Source: Coffea arabica
Taxonomy: Eukaryota; Streptophyta; Magnoliopsida; Gentianales; Rubiaceae
Assembly (NCBI RefSeq): GCF_036785885.1
Contig: NC_092329.1
Location: forward strand, 13,472,449 to 13,536,448
Direction of reading: 5' to 3'
DNA length: 64,000 nucleotides
Below the pieces are notes generated by a model. That model ran no database searches. It was not told the origin of the DNA and was given only the letters and a program-made list of their open reading frames with translations. This document shows positions 48,195-59,010 of this stretch, one piece after another (within the stretch, counting starts at the first letter, position 1; each line of letters starts with the position of its first letter). Made by a program: the position numbers and the translations under genes.

Positions 48195-49678
48195 TGATGG
48201 GGTGCGTTTTAGTGGGTTATTTCACTAATATTCCATAGTTGTTTGGACTAAATATTGCACTATTTGGTAGATTCTACTTAGATTTTGTGCTTGGTGTTAA
48301 TTGCAGAAATTGGTGAAGAAAAGGTGATGAAAATCAATTCCACAAAACTTTCTGATAGTTAGGCGCTGGCACACCTAATTCCAGCTTTCAAGTCTGGATT
48401 CTTGGGATTTATTGCACGTGCGAGGCTTCCAAAAATATATCAAGTAGTTGGCTACAAATTAGGAAGCTAGTGGTCCACTCCCAAGAAAAAGGAAAGTTGA
48501 GAAAGTTGACTTGTAATAGGGTTTTATTCTAAGAAGTTGATTGATATTAGAATACCAATCAATTAGGAGTCAAAGTAGGAAAGAAATCGTCAGACAATCT
48601 GCTTCCATTTTTTGGGTGGCTAGAAATGTGAGGGATGGTACTTGGTCTTTATTTTTTCTCTCCTTTGGCCGACTTTTGGGGAGGACACGAGAGGACAATT
48701 GCTTTAGTCTTTATTTTCGTCTTTTACTTTTCTTTCTTGGACCGAATTTGTAAGACAACAATTGTAAGCTTCTGAAGACACTTCTTCGCATGGCCAGTTC
48801 TCCAATTATGGAGAATTAATTCATAATTCTAGTCAATGGAAAATTATTTTAATTGTTTCCTTTATTTATTGGTATTTGTATGTTTTTTGTTTTTAATGGT
48901 TGTGGCTATTGTGTATGATTGAATAGATGTGCAATATTTAATTATTCACATAGTCTATTTGATAATGGGGGGTAGTTGAATCCGGAATTGTTCGATTACC
49001 TTTGTCCCAATAGCAACTGACATAATTGGATTTATGTCAGGGAAACATACAATCTAGTTTAAATAAACTCTCGTAGCGTGTTTATTGATTAGAATAGAGT
49101 TTCTCTAGTTTCTAATGCAATTGAGGAATTATATCCTATGGTCGTACTTAGGGTTATTCCTAAATTAAGAAAATAGTCAATTGTCGTTCCTTGACTATCG
49201 AAACAGTAAGGAGAGACTGACTGTCAGATCGTATCGGCAGTTAAAAATCTACTTTAATGAATGTTAGGATTATATTTGAATCAATGATCAGTTGCAAGAA
49301 CCATTTCTAAAGTGTACCCTTGGCTAGAGTTTTTCCAATTATTTCTCTCAATTAATTATTTTTCACAGTTAATTTATTTAGTTAGCAATTCGTTAGCATT
49401 TAACCCTTAAACCCCCCTGTTGGTCTTGACTTAAAAAGAGATGAACTTTTTTCCAGTCCTTGAGGAGACGATCCTACTTGCCACTGTCTACTAGTTAGTA
49501 ATTTGTCAGTTCATCAATTCTGGTATATCGGATTAAGCAAATACTTCAGAGTCAGGATAAATCAAGTAACCCATTGCATATCCAGAATCCCCGCTCCAGT
49601 ACCTGGAATTGATTATTGACTGCTTTTGGTGGTAGTTAGGTTTTTTTTATTATTGTTGTACAGACTCGACACTTGTCA
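48195..49678 (+). mobile_element. 5' LTR of Athila/Tat-like element 2
   Basis: From TGATGGGGTG to ACTTGTCA, 1484 bp, followed by a tRNA-Asp primer site. The left end is chosen by its match with TGATAGGGCG at 17259 and the TGA..TCA ends. It carries GTTAGGCGCTGGCACACC, a word related to the minisatellite at 56181. Related fragments are at 13540-14200 and 17259-18010. Confidence 0.65.
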
Positions 49679-49683
49679 ATCTT

Positions 49684-49700
49684 TGGCACCGTTGCCGGGG
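49684..49700 (+). other. Primer binding site (tRNA-Asp type)
   Basis: TGGCACCGTTGCCGGGG, one base different from the exact tRNA-Asp complement TGGCGCCGTTGCCGGGG. Confidence 0.85.
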
Positions 49701-49763
49701 ACTGGTGCTTGAATTATTTGTCTCTTTTTGATTTCATTTTATTTATGATATTTTTGCTAGTTT

Positions 49764-51688
49764 ATGTCTCGTTCTTCTCGTATAGGTGAATTGATATATG
49801 ACCTTGAGGTTGAGAAGACAGCGTGTGGGCGAAAACAAGAGACCAAGAGACGCAAATAGGGACAGTCATTTACTGTATACGATTCTGAAGAAGACGAAAT
49901 TAGCATGGCCAACAACCAAACACTAAGGGAGCTGGTTGCCTCGGAGTTGACCCACCAGCCTTTGTGCATTACATTCCCAACTCTGGCTGAGAATACTTCC
50001 TTTGAGTTAAAATCAGGATTAATTCACCTCTTACCCTCGTTCCATGGTCTCTCTAGTGACGAACTCCATAAACACATCCAAGAATTAGAAATGGTATATT
50101 CTAGCATGAACTCTCTTGGGGTTATTGAAGAGCAAATTAAACTTAAAGCATTCCCTTTCTCTTTCAAAGATGCAGCGAAAGATTGGCTATATTACCTACC
50201 CGCAGGTAGTATCACAACATGGGCACAGTTGAAAGAAAAATTTTCAGAAAAATTCTTCCCTGTATCTCGGGCAGCAAGTCTAAGGAAAGAGATATGCAGC
50301 ATCAAACAGTACCCCGGGGAGTCTTTCTATGACTATTGGGAAAGATTCAATAAGTTGTGCACTAGATGTCCTCAACATTAAATTAGTGAATAACTATTGA
50401 TCCTGTACTTCTATGAGGGGATGCAATCATCTGACAGAAGTATTATTAACGCTTCGAGTGGAGAAGCACTGGTGAATAAAACACCAAGAGAAGCATGGGA
50501 ACTTATTGAAGTAATGACAGAGAATTCTTAGCAATTTGCCTTCTGTGAAAGTAACCCTACCCGCAGGGTCAACAAGGTAGAGACATCATCTATTCAACAG
50601 CAACTGTCGGAGTTGACGTCTTTTGTCAGGCAACTAGCTGTGGGGAATGCGCAGCGAGCGAAAGCCTGTGGAATTTGTACAAACGTGGGCCACTCCACAG
50701 ATATATGTCCCATTTTGCAAGAAGATGGAGCTGAATAAGTAAATATGGCTAGAGGCGTGCCCGCGCCTCGTAGGCAATATGACCTGTATTCAAACATGTA
50801 CAATCTTGATTGAAGAGCCCATCCCAACTTCAGTTACGGGAACAAGCCGCAGAACTCATTTGTGAATCATCCTCCAGGATTTCAGCAACCATGGCAAGCA
50901 AAGTCTCAACTTTCGTTTGCAGATTCAGGAGACTCTTTGGAAGACATTGTCAAGAATCTGGCCACAAGTACTGCTCAATTTCAAATGAAAACTAAAGCGG
51001 GCATGTTGAAAACTAGATCGGGCATGAAAAATTTGGAGATTCAAATAAGTCACATGGCAACTGCAATTAATCGCCTGGAATCTCACATTTTTTAAAAATT
51101 GCCATCGCAACCCGAGGCAAATCCCAAGAATATAAGTGCCATGACATTGAGAAATGGCAAGGAAGTGGAGAGGCTTAAGTTAACGAATCCAAAAAGCAAA
51201 AACGAGGAGGAGATAGAAAAGGAGATTAAAGAAGAAGGGCGCATTCGCAAAGGCCCTAAGTTAACATTTACTCCTCTAATTCCTATTAAACCTAATCTAG
51301 CTCATTTTCCTTGCAAGTTGGAAAAAACAAAGTAGGCAGAGAAGGAAAAAGAAATCCTGGACGTGTTCCGTAAAGTGCAAGTAAACATCCCTCTATTGGA
51401 CGCGATCAAACAGGTGTTCAAGTATGCAAAGTTCTTGAAGGACTTGTGTGTTAACAAAAGGAAGCTGAGGGCAGATAAATGAGTTGTGGTAGGGGAGAAC
51501 ATGTCGGCCGTACTGCAAAGGAAGCTACTGCCAAAATGTGGGGATCTAGGTATGTTTACTATTCCCTATAAGATTGGATATTCTAAGATTAAAAATGCCA
51601 TGCTAGATTTAGGGGTTTCTATTAATGTGATGCCTAAATCAATTTATGATTTTATAAATTTAGGACATTTGAAAGAAACAGGGATAAT
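49764..51688 (+). pseudogene. Gag-protease reading of Athila/Tat-like element 2, broken by stops only
   Basis: A single frame runs from ATG 49764 to the LINE at 51689 with no frameshift but at least eight in-frame stops. Parts: retrotransposon gag domain (FHGLSSDELHKHIQELE, FPFSFKDAAKDWLYYLP, EKFFP, YWERFNKLC), a zinc knuckle CGICTNVGHSTDIC near 50677, a coiled region with NLATSTAQFQMKTKAGM, TLRNGKEVE, and an aspartic protease with MLDLGVSINVMPKSIY. Most stops sit where the family has Gln or Arg, so they look like C-to-T changes. Gag would form the particle and protease would process it. The LINE splits the protease. Confidence 0.85.
51671..51688 (+). repeat. LINE target duplication, left copy
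   Basis: GAAAGAAACAGGGATAAT here and GAAAGAAACGGGGATAAT at 55510-55527, one mismatch in 18. The protease reading continues across the pair (KETGI at both borders). Confidence 0.9.
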
Positions 51689-51723
51689 GAAACTGGAAAT
51701 TGGTGGGCATCTTTATTTATGCT

Positions 51724-52290
51724 AGTACTAGCGATAAAATCAGGAAAAATTAGTGGGATATTTTATGTAGTAGGAACAAAATCTGGGGTAATAATAAAGT
51801 TGTAATTGGGAACTTTAATGACATTTCTTCTAACGAAGAGAAATGGGGACGTAGAACTCCGCCCAACTGGACTTTCACTGATTTCAAAAATTTCATCAAC
51901 AAAAATAAGCTGCTGGATATTGGTTTTGAAGGCCTCCCGTGGATTTGGAGTAACCTATGTGAAGAGGAGGGCGAGATAAAACAGAGATTGGACAGAGTTT
52001 CTGCAAGTGTAGAATGGTGTGAAAAGTTCAAAGACGCTAGGGTGATACATATTGAGAATGAAGCGTCCGATCACAATGTCATCCCAAAGGCATGGGGTAA
52101 ATATCAAGTGGGGTCTAAAGGCTTTAGAATCAGTAGGAAGATTAAGCAATGTAGAATGGCCCTTTCGGCTTGGGGTAAAACGATGAATCTGAACAGCTGG
52201 AAGGAAATTAAAAGGATCAAAGAGGAGATGCAAGCAGCAAGGGCCAGGGATGGGACTAATAGGAAAGAATCCCTCAATTAACTCAGGAAG
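51724..52290 (+). pseudogene. LINE endonuclease domain, C-terminal part
   Basis: Reads NKVVIGNFNDISSNEEKWG (family form GDFN with catalytic Asp, here Asn), RTPPNWTFTDFKNFI, LLDIGFEGLPWIWSN, QRLDRVSAS and ASDHNVI (SDH with the catalytic His present). Stops occur early (TAG after KN). It would nick target DNA for reverse transcription. Asp-to-Asn in GDFN and truncation make it inactive. Confidence 0.8.
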
Positions 52291-53767
52291 CAACTGTTTG
52301 ATGCCTATAAGCAAGAGGAACTTTTTTAGAGCCAAAGAGCAAGAACCAAATGGCTTCAAAGTGGTGGCAAGAATAGGGCATATTTCCATGCTTGTGTGGG
52401 TAACAGAAGGAAAAGGAACAGAATATCCAGACTTGAGAAGGATCAGGGAGGGTGGTGTACAACCGATGATGAAATAGGGGTGAAAATTACTCAATTCTAC
52501 GACCAACTCTTCACATTTTCACAGCGTTCAGATTTTGAGGAGATTCTAAATGGTATTCCTAGGACTATCACCGAGCAGATGAATTTGCAGCTTACCAGAC
52601 CTGTAACCGAGAAGGAAGTCAAAATTGTAGTTTTCTCCATGCATCCAAACAAATCTCCCAGCCTAGACGGTATGTCCCCTATTTTCTTCCAAAGGTTCTA
52701 GAATATCATTAAAATAGATGTAATGGACACTATTCAAAGCTTCTTGTATACTGGATTTCTTTCAAAAGCTATTAATGAGACCCTGGTTACCCTCATTCCT
52801 AAAATAGACAACCCCCTGAACCTTGCTCATTTTAGGCCCATCAGGTTATGTAATATTTTATACAAAATCATTTCCAAGATTCTTGTGAATAGGCTCAAAC
52901 CCCTCCTTAGCTCCTGCATTAGTTATTCCCAAACAGCTTTTGTTCATAATAGGCAAATTCTAGACAATGTCATGGTTGCTCATGAGTACATGCATTGGCT
53001 GAAATCAAAAAGAGAGGGGAGGGATAGGTACATGGCTATAAAACTTGATTTGTCTAAAGTCTATGATAGAGTCGAATGGAAATTTCTTTATGCTATCCTC
53101 TGTAAAATGGGATTTGCCCCCTCTATGGATTAGATGGATTCATGGCTATCTTTCCTCTGTGTCTTATTCCTTCAATGTTAATGGTGTTAAACGTGGATAT
53201 GTAAGACCATCTAGAAGGATTAGACAAGGGGATCCCCTTACCTTCTGTTCTGTGCTGAAGGCCTTTCTAACCTCCTAAATAATGCTATCAGAAACAATCA
53301 AATTACAGGAGTTAAAATTTCATGGCAGGGCCCCTATGTTTCTCATTTATTCTTTGCTGATGGTTCTCTAATCTTCTGTAAAGCTAATAGTAATGAAGCA
53401 GGACACAAAGAAAACAAGTTATGGAAAAGCTTCTGGACAACAAGTTAACATCAACAAATCAGCTGTCTTCTTCAGCAAAAATTCAAGTGAGAGAGAAAAG
53501 ACTGAGGTGCTGCAGAAACTAGGAGAAATCCAACAGGTTTCGCAAGGGAAATACTTGGGCATACCATTAGTTGTTGGAAGGTCCAAAAATAGTGTGTTTA
53601 GGTTCATTAAAGAAAATATGATGTCAAGGATTCAGAACTGGAAAGGTAAACTACTGAGTAATACAAGGAAAGATGTGCTACTCAAATCGGTTGCTCTTGC
53701 ACTCCCCTCTTATGCTATGTCAATATTTAGACTATCAAAGAGCCTCTGCAAAGAGTTAAGGGGATGA
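52291..53767 (+). pseudogene. LINE reverse transcriptase domain, broken
   Basis: Segments in several frames: ITQFYDQLFTFS, MHPNKSPSLDGMSPIFFQ, TLVTLIPKIDNPLNLAHFRP, IRLCNILYKIISKILVNRL, QTAFVHNRQILDNVMVAHE, MAIKLDLSKVYDRVEW, then RQGDPLT with a shift, and FADGSLIFC near 53352. The second catalytic Asp of the family FADD/YADD box is Gly here (GAT GGT). Stops at 52699 and 53133 and shifts near 53240-53400 add to the damage. It would copy element RNA at the nicked site. Confidence 0.88.
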
Positions 53768-54382
53768 TGGCTAGATTCTGGTAGGGAAATGACCAGGGGG
53801 AAAAAAGAATGCACTGGAAGAAATGGACTGATATAGCGGAAAGGAAAAAGAATGGGGGACTTGGGTTTAGGGATTTACTCTGCTTTAATGAAGCATTGTT
53901 AGCCAAACAAGCATGGAGGCTTCTCATTTGTCCCAACTTGTTGGTGAGCAAAGTAATGAAAAGAAAATATTTTCCTAAATCTAACATTTTTTAGTCCAAA
54001 GTAAAGGCGGGAGCTTCTTGGATATGGCAAAGCTTGCATAGCTCATTAGAGTTGCTAGAAAGTGGGGTTTGGAAGCAAGTGGGGGATGGTGCAACAGTGG
54101 ATATCTAGGACAATAGATGGGTAGAATGCTTAAAGATTGGAAAAGTCACTTTTCCAAAACCAGTTGGAGGTCATATGACCAAGGTCTGCAATTTGATCAA
54201 GAGGAATCAATGGAACAAGGACCTCATCACAGCTTTGTTCTCAAAGGAGGAAGCAGAGGCAATTATGTTAATCCCTCAAAACTTATTTAAAAAAAAAAGA
54301 CAGATACAAATGGAGATAAACTGCAAATGGGTTCTACTCCACTAAATCTGGGTATGCGAGGGCTAAAGACAAAATCAAGGAG

Positions 54383-55279
54383 TTGACAGAGATGAATAGA
54401 CCACAAGTAAACTCCAGCACAAACAAAAAAAGGTCTAAGGTATGGAATCAATTGTGGGGACTGAACATCAAACATAAAATCAAACACTTCTTGTGGAAAT
54501 GTCTCCATTGCATCCTCCCAACTAACGAGGAAATTTTTAGAAGGACTGGCAAGGGGGATCTACTATGCAAGTGCTGTGGGGAAGAACAAGAAACAATTAA
54601 ACATGCCTTGCTTAAGTGCAAGGCTAGAGAGCGGGCATGGACAGCTTTTCCTATTTCATGGGACGACATCAGAGATCATAATTGGAACTTTTGGAAATGG
54701 CGGGAACAGATGCAGGAAGCTAGATCAAGGAATGATGGGATTAAACACATTGAAATCACAACTAACTTCCTCTGGCAAATCTGGAAGGCAAGGAATGAGT
54801 GGTGTTTTAACCAGGAATTGAAGGAGGGGCACCAAGTATCCAAAAAAGCTGTGGAGGAATGGATGGAATATGATGAGGCTAGAAGAGATGTTAAGATGGC
54901 CAATGAAGAGAGTTCTCAGCCAGAAAACAAACATCGAATGCTAGTTGGACTGATGGAACAGCATAGCAATGTAATGTACACGGATGCTGGAATGAACCAA
55001 GGCAAAGCTAAAGCAGGAGTTGGGATTATTACTAAAGCTAACAATGGCAGGATTCTTGTAACATTGTCCATCCCACATCCTGGAGCTAAAGATACTGCAG
55101 AAATGGAGGCTATAGCCATTCGAACAGCCTTGGGCAAGGCTATAGAGGAAAACATGGCATCCTTATTGATTCTTTCTGACTGCAAAGCTGTTGTGAATAG
55201 AATCAATACAGGATGTCAAGGCCTAACCTCAATGGACATGCTAATTAAAGACATCAGACAGCTAAGTCAGTCCTATTAG
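54383..55279 (+). pseudogene. LINE zinc-binding and RNase H C-terminus
   Basis: A 298-codon open part. First the zf-RVT region: VWNQLWGLNIKHKIKHFLWK, CILPTNEEIFRR, CKCCGEEQETIKHALLKC. Then an RNase H of the RVT_3 type: MYTDAGMNQGKAKAGVGIIT, TAEMEAIAIRTAL and LLILSDCKAVVNRI, keeping the Asp-Glu-Asp set (TDA, AEMEA, SDC). Although this part is open it lacks a start of its own and ends at TAG 55277-55279. The upstream 53800-54290 segment ([20 protein letters not shown]) links it to the RT. Confidence 0.85.
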
Positions 55280-55509
55280 AAATGCACTTTCTTTCACATT
55301 AGGAAAGAAATGAACATGTGTAGCCATGGTTTAGCTAAGTTAGCTATTAACTTGATTCAAGAAACTAGGTGGAAGCAATCCTTCCTTGTGTGGCTTAATA
55401 GAGAGGCCCACAATGACTTCCTGGCAGTTGTTAGTCTTTTGTAAATCTGTTGTGCAGATATAACCGTAACTTATTACATATATATACAAGTTGACATTTG
55501 ACAAAAAAA

Positions 55510-56110
55510 GAAAGAAACGGGGATAATAATTCAATTGGCTGATCGTACATTTGGTTATCCAAATGGAGTAGTTGAGGATGTTTAGTGTAAGTAAATAGAT
55601 TAATTTTTCCTGTTGATTTTTATGTGCTTTGCATGGATGATAGAAGTGCTCCAAATCCATCACCCATTATATTAGGAAGGCCATTCTTGAGTACTGCCCA
55701 AACTAAGATTGATGTTAGTAAGGGTGCTCTCACAATGGAATTGACGGAGAAATAGTCCATTTTAATATTTTTGATACAATGAAACATCCTGTTAACTCTC
55801 ATTCTGTGTTTGCTATTCATGCTACTAATTTCTCTGTGCAAGAATTTTCTGAATTTGATTGTAGGAGAAAATTCAAATTTGTTGCGAACAAGTATCATGG
55901 AATGAAAACAACTTATGAGATGAAAATGAGTAGAAAATTAAGAAAGATGGTTGCACTCAATGGCTATCTAGACCCCGGAGGAATACCACCAATTGCAAGA
56001 AAATTTGAATTATATCCAGATTAAGGAGTGGTATTTAACGTCTAGCCAAAGACATTAAAGAAAGGCACTGTTTGGAAGGCAATCCAAGACTCTTTGTTTT
56101 AGTTTTCTTA
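55510..56110 (+). pseudogene. Protease end and pol remnant of Athila/Tat-like element 2
   Basis: After the LINE the reading resumes with GIIIQLADRTFGYPNGVVED, shifts, and continues DFYVLCMDDRSAPNPSPIIL, GRPFLSTAQTKIDVSKG and FNIFDTMKHP. It then jumps to an unrelated tail ending FELYPD. Reverse transcriptase and integrase are absent. GAAAGGCACTGTTTGGAAGGCAATCCAAG near 56059 resembles the end-of-pol signature. Pol was lost as a block, as in element 1. Confidence 0.7.
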
Positions 56111-56180
56111 TATTTCTGGAGTTTTTGTTAAGTGTTAGTTGCATTTAGTGGTTTGTTATTGTTGTGGTAGGGAGCTGACA

Positions 56181-56510
56181 GTTAGACGTGCCCACACCAA
56201 GTGGTTACGCCTAAGAAAGAAAGTTTTAATTTGACGGACAGAAGACTACCCAGTAGTTAGGCGTGCCCACACTAAGTGGTCACATTTAAGGAAGGGCAAT
56301 TCACGTCTGCGGGCAAAAACTCTACATTAGTTAGGCGTACTCACGCCGGGTGGTTACGCTTAAGGAACTCAATTTTTAAATATTGGTCAGAAGACTCTCT
56401 AGTAGTTAGGTGTGCCCACGCCAGGTGGTCGCGCTTAAGGATCTTAATTTCGAACGGTTGATCAGAAAATTCGAAAGCAGTTAGGCGTGCTCACGCCTAA
56501 TACGGGGGGT
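56181..56510 (+). repeat. Minisatellite, five ~75-bp units with a palindromic core
   Basis: Units start at 56181, 56256, 56330, 56404 and 56480 (spacing 75, 74, 74, 76). Each begins GTTAG(G/A)CGTGCCCAC(G/A)CC followed by AAGTGGTTACGCCTAAG-like sequence. The core GGCGTGCCCACGCC is self-complementary; the last unit reads AGGCGTGCTCACGCCT. Tandem repeats between pol and the 3' LTR are common in the Tat/Athila branch. Confidence 0.9.
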
Positions 56511-57478
56511 CAAAAAAAAAAAAGAAAAAGGGTGAAAGGACGAAATTGCCCTCTCTTATTTTAAAAAAAAAGTTGCCATACTTTTTCTTCTTCCTTCTAT
56601 TTTCTTTCTTCTTCTTTCTTTTCTCCCTTTTCCCCGCTGCTGCCTTCACCTGCGTCGTACGCCGTCAGCCTTCACACGCATGCCGATCGAGCCCCTCATC
56701 GCAATCCCGAGTGCGCCGTTGTCGCACGTCGACCACCGCTCACGTCCATCCTGCTACACCGCCCACATTGCCACACAACCACACGCCGACGCCACCCTTG
56801 CCGCTGCCGCTGCTATTTCTTCGCCACTCTTTCCTCCCGAGCTTTAGTCCATTTCTACCTTCTTCCGTGTTCAGGGAAGTGTCGTTGCCCCATTACTTCT
56901 ATTATTATTCTTTATTGCTTACATTGGAGACAATGTAAGGTTTCGGTGTAGGGAAGGGTTAGCTATGTTTTTAGTTGTTCGTTTTACATTTTCTTTTCTT
57001 TAGTAGTTCTTTGTTTTAAATAATGATGAATGCAATTGAGATACGAGTATGATTAGTAAGTTCATGCCATGGGGTTTTCTACTTTTCTCGATGATGAATT
57101 AATTGATGAATATGCTGAACTTGACATAATTTTGACCACTTGTGAGATTTGAGGGCTTATTTTTTTCGTTTGTTTAGTAGTTATTGCACATGGTTTGTCA
57201 TTCTAGAACTTGTTTGGTTATGCATGTCAAGACCACATTTTAATGAATTTGATGCATTAAAATGATGAGGACACCTAGGATTGAAGCATTTTTTGACTTG
57301 CTTAAAAACCTACCTTTATTTTATCTACCTTTAGTGAGTCAAGGTGAGCCTTTAACCCTCTTTCTTCGTTTGATACCCTAATTGTTAGCCGAAAAACCTT
57401 CTTTTTAGACTTTCTCTTTGTACCTTGAGTTAAAAAAATGTTTCAATTTGATTGCATGGGAGTTTGGGATATTATTTG
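56511..57478 (+). other. 3' non-coding part of Athila/Tat-like element 2
   Basis: An A-rich and then T/C-rich tract leads to a GC-rich patch (about 56635-56880, GCCGCTGCCGCTGCT). TTGGAGACAATGTAAGGTTTC near 56923 resembles the conserved region before the 3' LTR of Athila elements. The sequence then runs AT-rich with GTGAGTCAAGGTGAGCCTTT and TTAGCCGAAAAACC words typical of that group. The open frame at 56546-56938 is compositional. No 3' LTR is seen before the copia LTR. Confidence 0.5.
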
Positions 57479-57482
57479 ACAG

Positions 57483-57708
57483 TGTTGAAGATATGTAATT
57501 ATAGAAAGATTTGATATTGTAAATATTAGGAAAGATTAGATTAGATTTGTTTTATTATAGTATCAAATATTAATTAGATAATAGATTGATTTAGACTAGC
57601 ATGATTTTAGGATCTAAATTAAGTTACACTTGTGTATATATATATTTGTACATTGTGTAGTCCAAAAATATGAATAAGAGTATTTTCTCTCCCTTTTTTT
57701 AGTTTTCA
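57483..57708 (+). mobile_element. Copia 5' LTR
   Basis: 226 bp, from TGTTGAAGATATG to TTTTCA, directly followed by an initiator-tRNA primer site. It contains a TATATATATA promoter-like run near 57634. The 3' LTR and most of the interior are not found downstream. Confidence 0.8.
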
Positions 57709-57720
57709 TGGTATCAGAGC
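57709..57720 (+). other. Primer binding site (initiator tRNA-Met)
   Basis: TGGTATCAGAGC, exact complement of the plant initiator tRNA-Met 3' end. Confidence 0.9.
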
Positions 57721-57797
57721 TTTAGACTATGTTAATCAGTTTGTCTTTTGACGTGACCCTATTAAGTCACTTTTAGTTCTTTCTTGTGTAAATTATA

Positions 57798-57914
57798 ATG
57801 GCAGATATGAAAGGTAGTAGTAAAGAGATGAAAACAGTAATTTTTTATGTTATTCCTACAACATCAAAAATTACTGAACATAAACTGAGTGGAAAATATT
57901 TTTTGTTAAAATGA
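57798..57914 (+). pseudogene. Copia gag N-terminus remnant
   Basis: ATG at 57798 opens MADMKGSSKEMKTVIFYVIP, then TTSKITEHKLSGKYFLLK and a TGA at 57912-57914. The pattern (short acidic start, then ITEHKLSGKYF with the family form KLNGxNYxxW) is the gag start of copia elements. The stop falls where the family has Trp. Similarity fades downstream. Confidence 0.6.
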
Positions 57915-58429
57915 AATAAATTGTTTCTAATCATTGTAACATTACCTAAACAAGTTGTAACTCCTTATTAATTACTTGTCCAAATTCACAATATAAGTGT
58001 GATAAATTTAGTAGCTGTATCTATTATGTACTGATACAAATAGTTGACATTATCTTACAATTAGTTCAGACAATGTTACATTCATTCCTTGTCCACTTTC
58101 TACAATTTGCAAATTCAATCAATATGAATATGAATAATATTTAATAATTTGTAACAATTTTATAATTCTCTCTAAATTCTATACAGTTGATTTACCGATG
58201 CCTCAAACAACAACTTTGGCCAACATGTACATAGTGGCCGAACTCCATTCTCATCATATTGTTATTGATGAGTCGATTTCTAGTTCATCATGCTGACTCA
58301 TGGTTGTATATTATGCATATTTTCTACTACTGTAAATATGGTTAGACTCAGCATTTCTTAAATTTTGTTGGAAGATGAGGACTGGTAGCCATCTTTGATG
58401 GGGATCTTGGATACCAACAGTTGTCAGTA

Positions 58430-59010
58430 ATAACCATTCTAAACGATATAATATTTTTTGAACAAGGTATAACTTAATGTAAACTACTTGTAAAACTTAA
58501 CAACAGAGACACAATTATTACATATGAGACTCATATGAATAGTAACAAAATATCACATCTCTGTTATAAAGATGTACAAGTAGTTAAGGAGGAGTTACAA
58601 TTTGTGCAGAGAGAGTTATGCCGTTCAAGGACGGTTGATTTGACAACTATCCCTAACCCAAATCTCTTTAGAGGGTGTTCTAGTTTTGTAATAGGTAGTA
58701 ACTCAATTTCAACTGCTTGTATGTTTAAGTGACATAGATGTTATACACAATTATTACTTGTACATCTCAATTATTATTGACTCATAGTCTCATGGCACTT
58801 TCTTATCCTTACATATCTTATGAAAATCATTACTGGCAAAGGTTGTATGCCATTGAGTACAATCATTCCTCAAAGGTGTAATGGCTTACCAAGAAGTTAT
58901 AAGACATAGGTAACTATTTGTAATTCTCATAATAGTGATGCAATTACTATGTTTGTGACCCATATCAACACTGGATAGAACATCACATAGTTATTGTTTA
59001 GCTGTACATG
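58430..59010. repeat. Diverged direct repeat, period about 420 bp
   Basis: 58430-58570 (..ACTTGTAAAACTTAACAACAGAGACACAATTATTACATATGAGACTCATATGA..) matches 58850-59000 loosely in order: ACTATTTGTAATT, TGATGCAATTACTATGTTTGTGAC, ATATCAACA, ACATCACA, TGTACA. Both are AT-rich and eroded. The element type is unknown. Confidence 0.45.

Larger units (their letters stand above)
51689..55509 (+). mobile_element. 5'-truncated L1-type LINE
   Basis: 3.8 kb between an 18-bp target duplication, ending in seven A residues (55503-55509). It begins inside the endonuclease domain, so ORF1 and the start of ORF2 are lost. Order: endonuclease C-terminus, reverse transcriptase, zinc-binding domain, RNase H, short 3' UTR. 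Same strand as the host element. Confidence 0.92.

Noticed and set aside
51955-52506. 183-codon minus-strand open frame
   Set aside because: Shadow of the LINE endonuclease/RT reading on the opposite strand.
56181-56510. CRISPR-like array
   Set aside because: Plant nuclear DNA; units vary along their whole length with no identical repeat and distinct spacers, so it is a minisatellite.
56546-56938. 130-codon open frame with Pro/Ser/Arg-rich product
   Set aside because: It follows a T/C-rich and then GC-rich tract in the 3' non-coding part of an LTR element, and has no domain.
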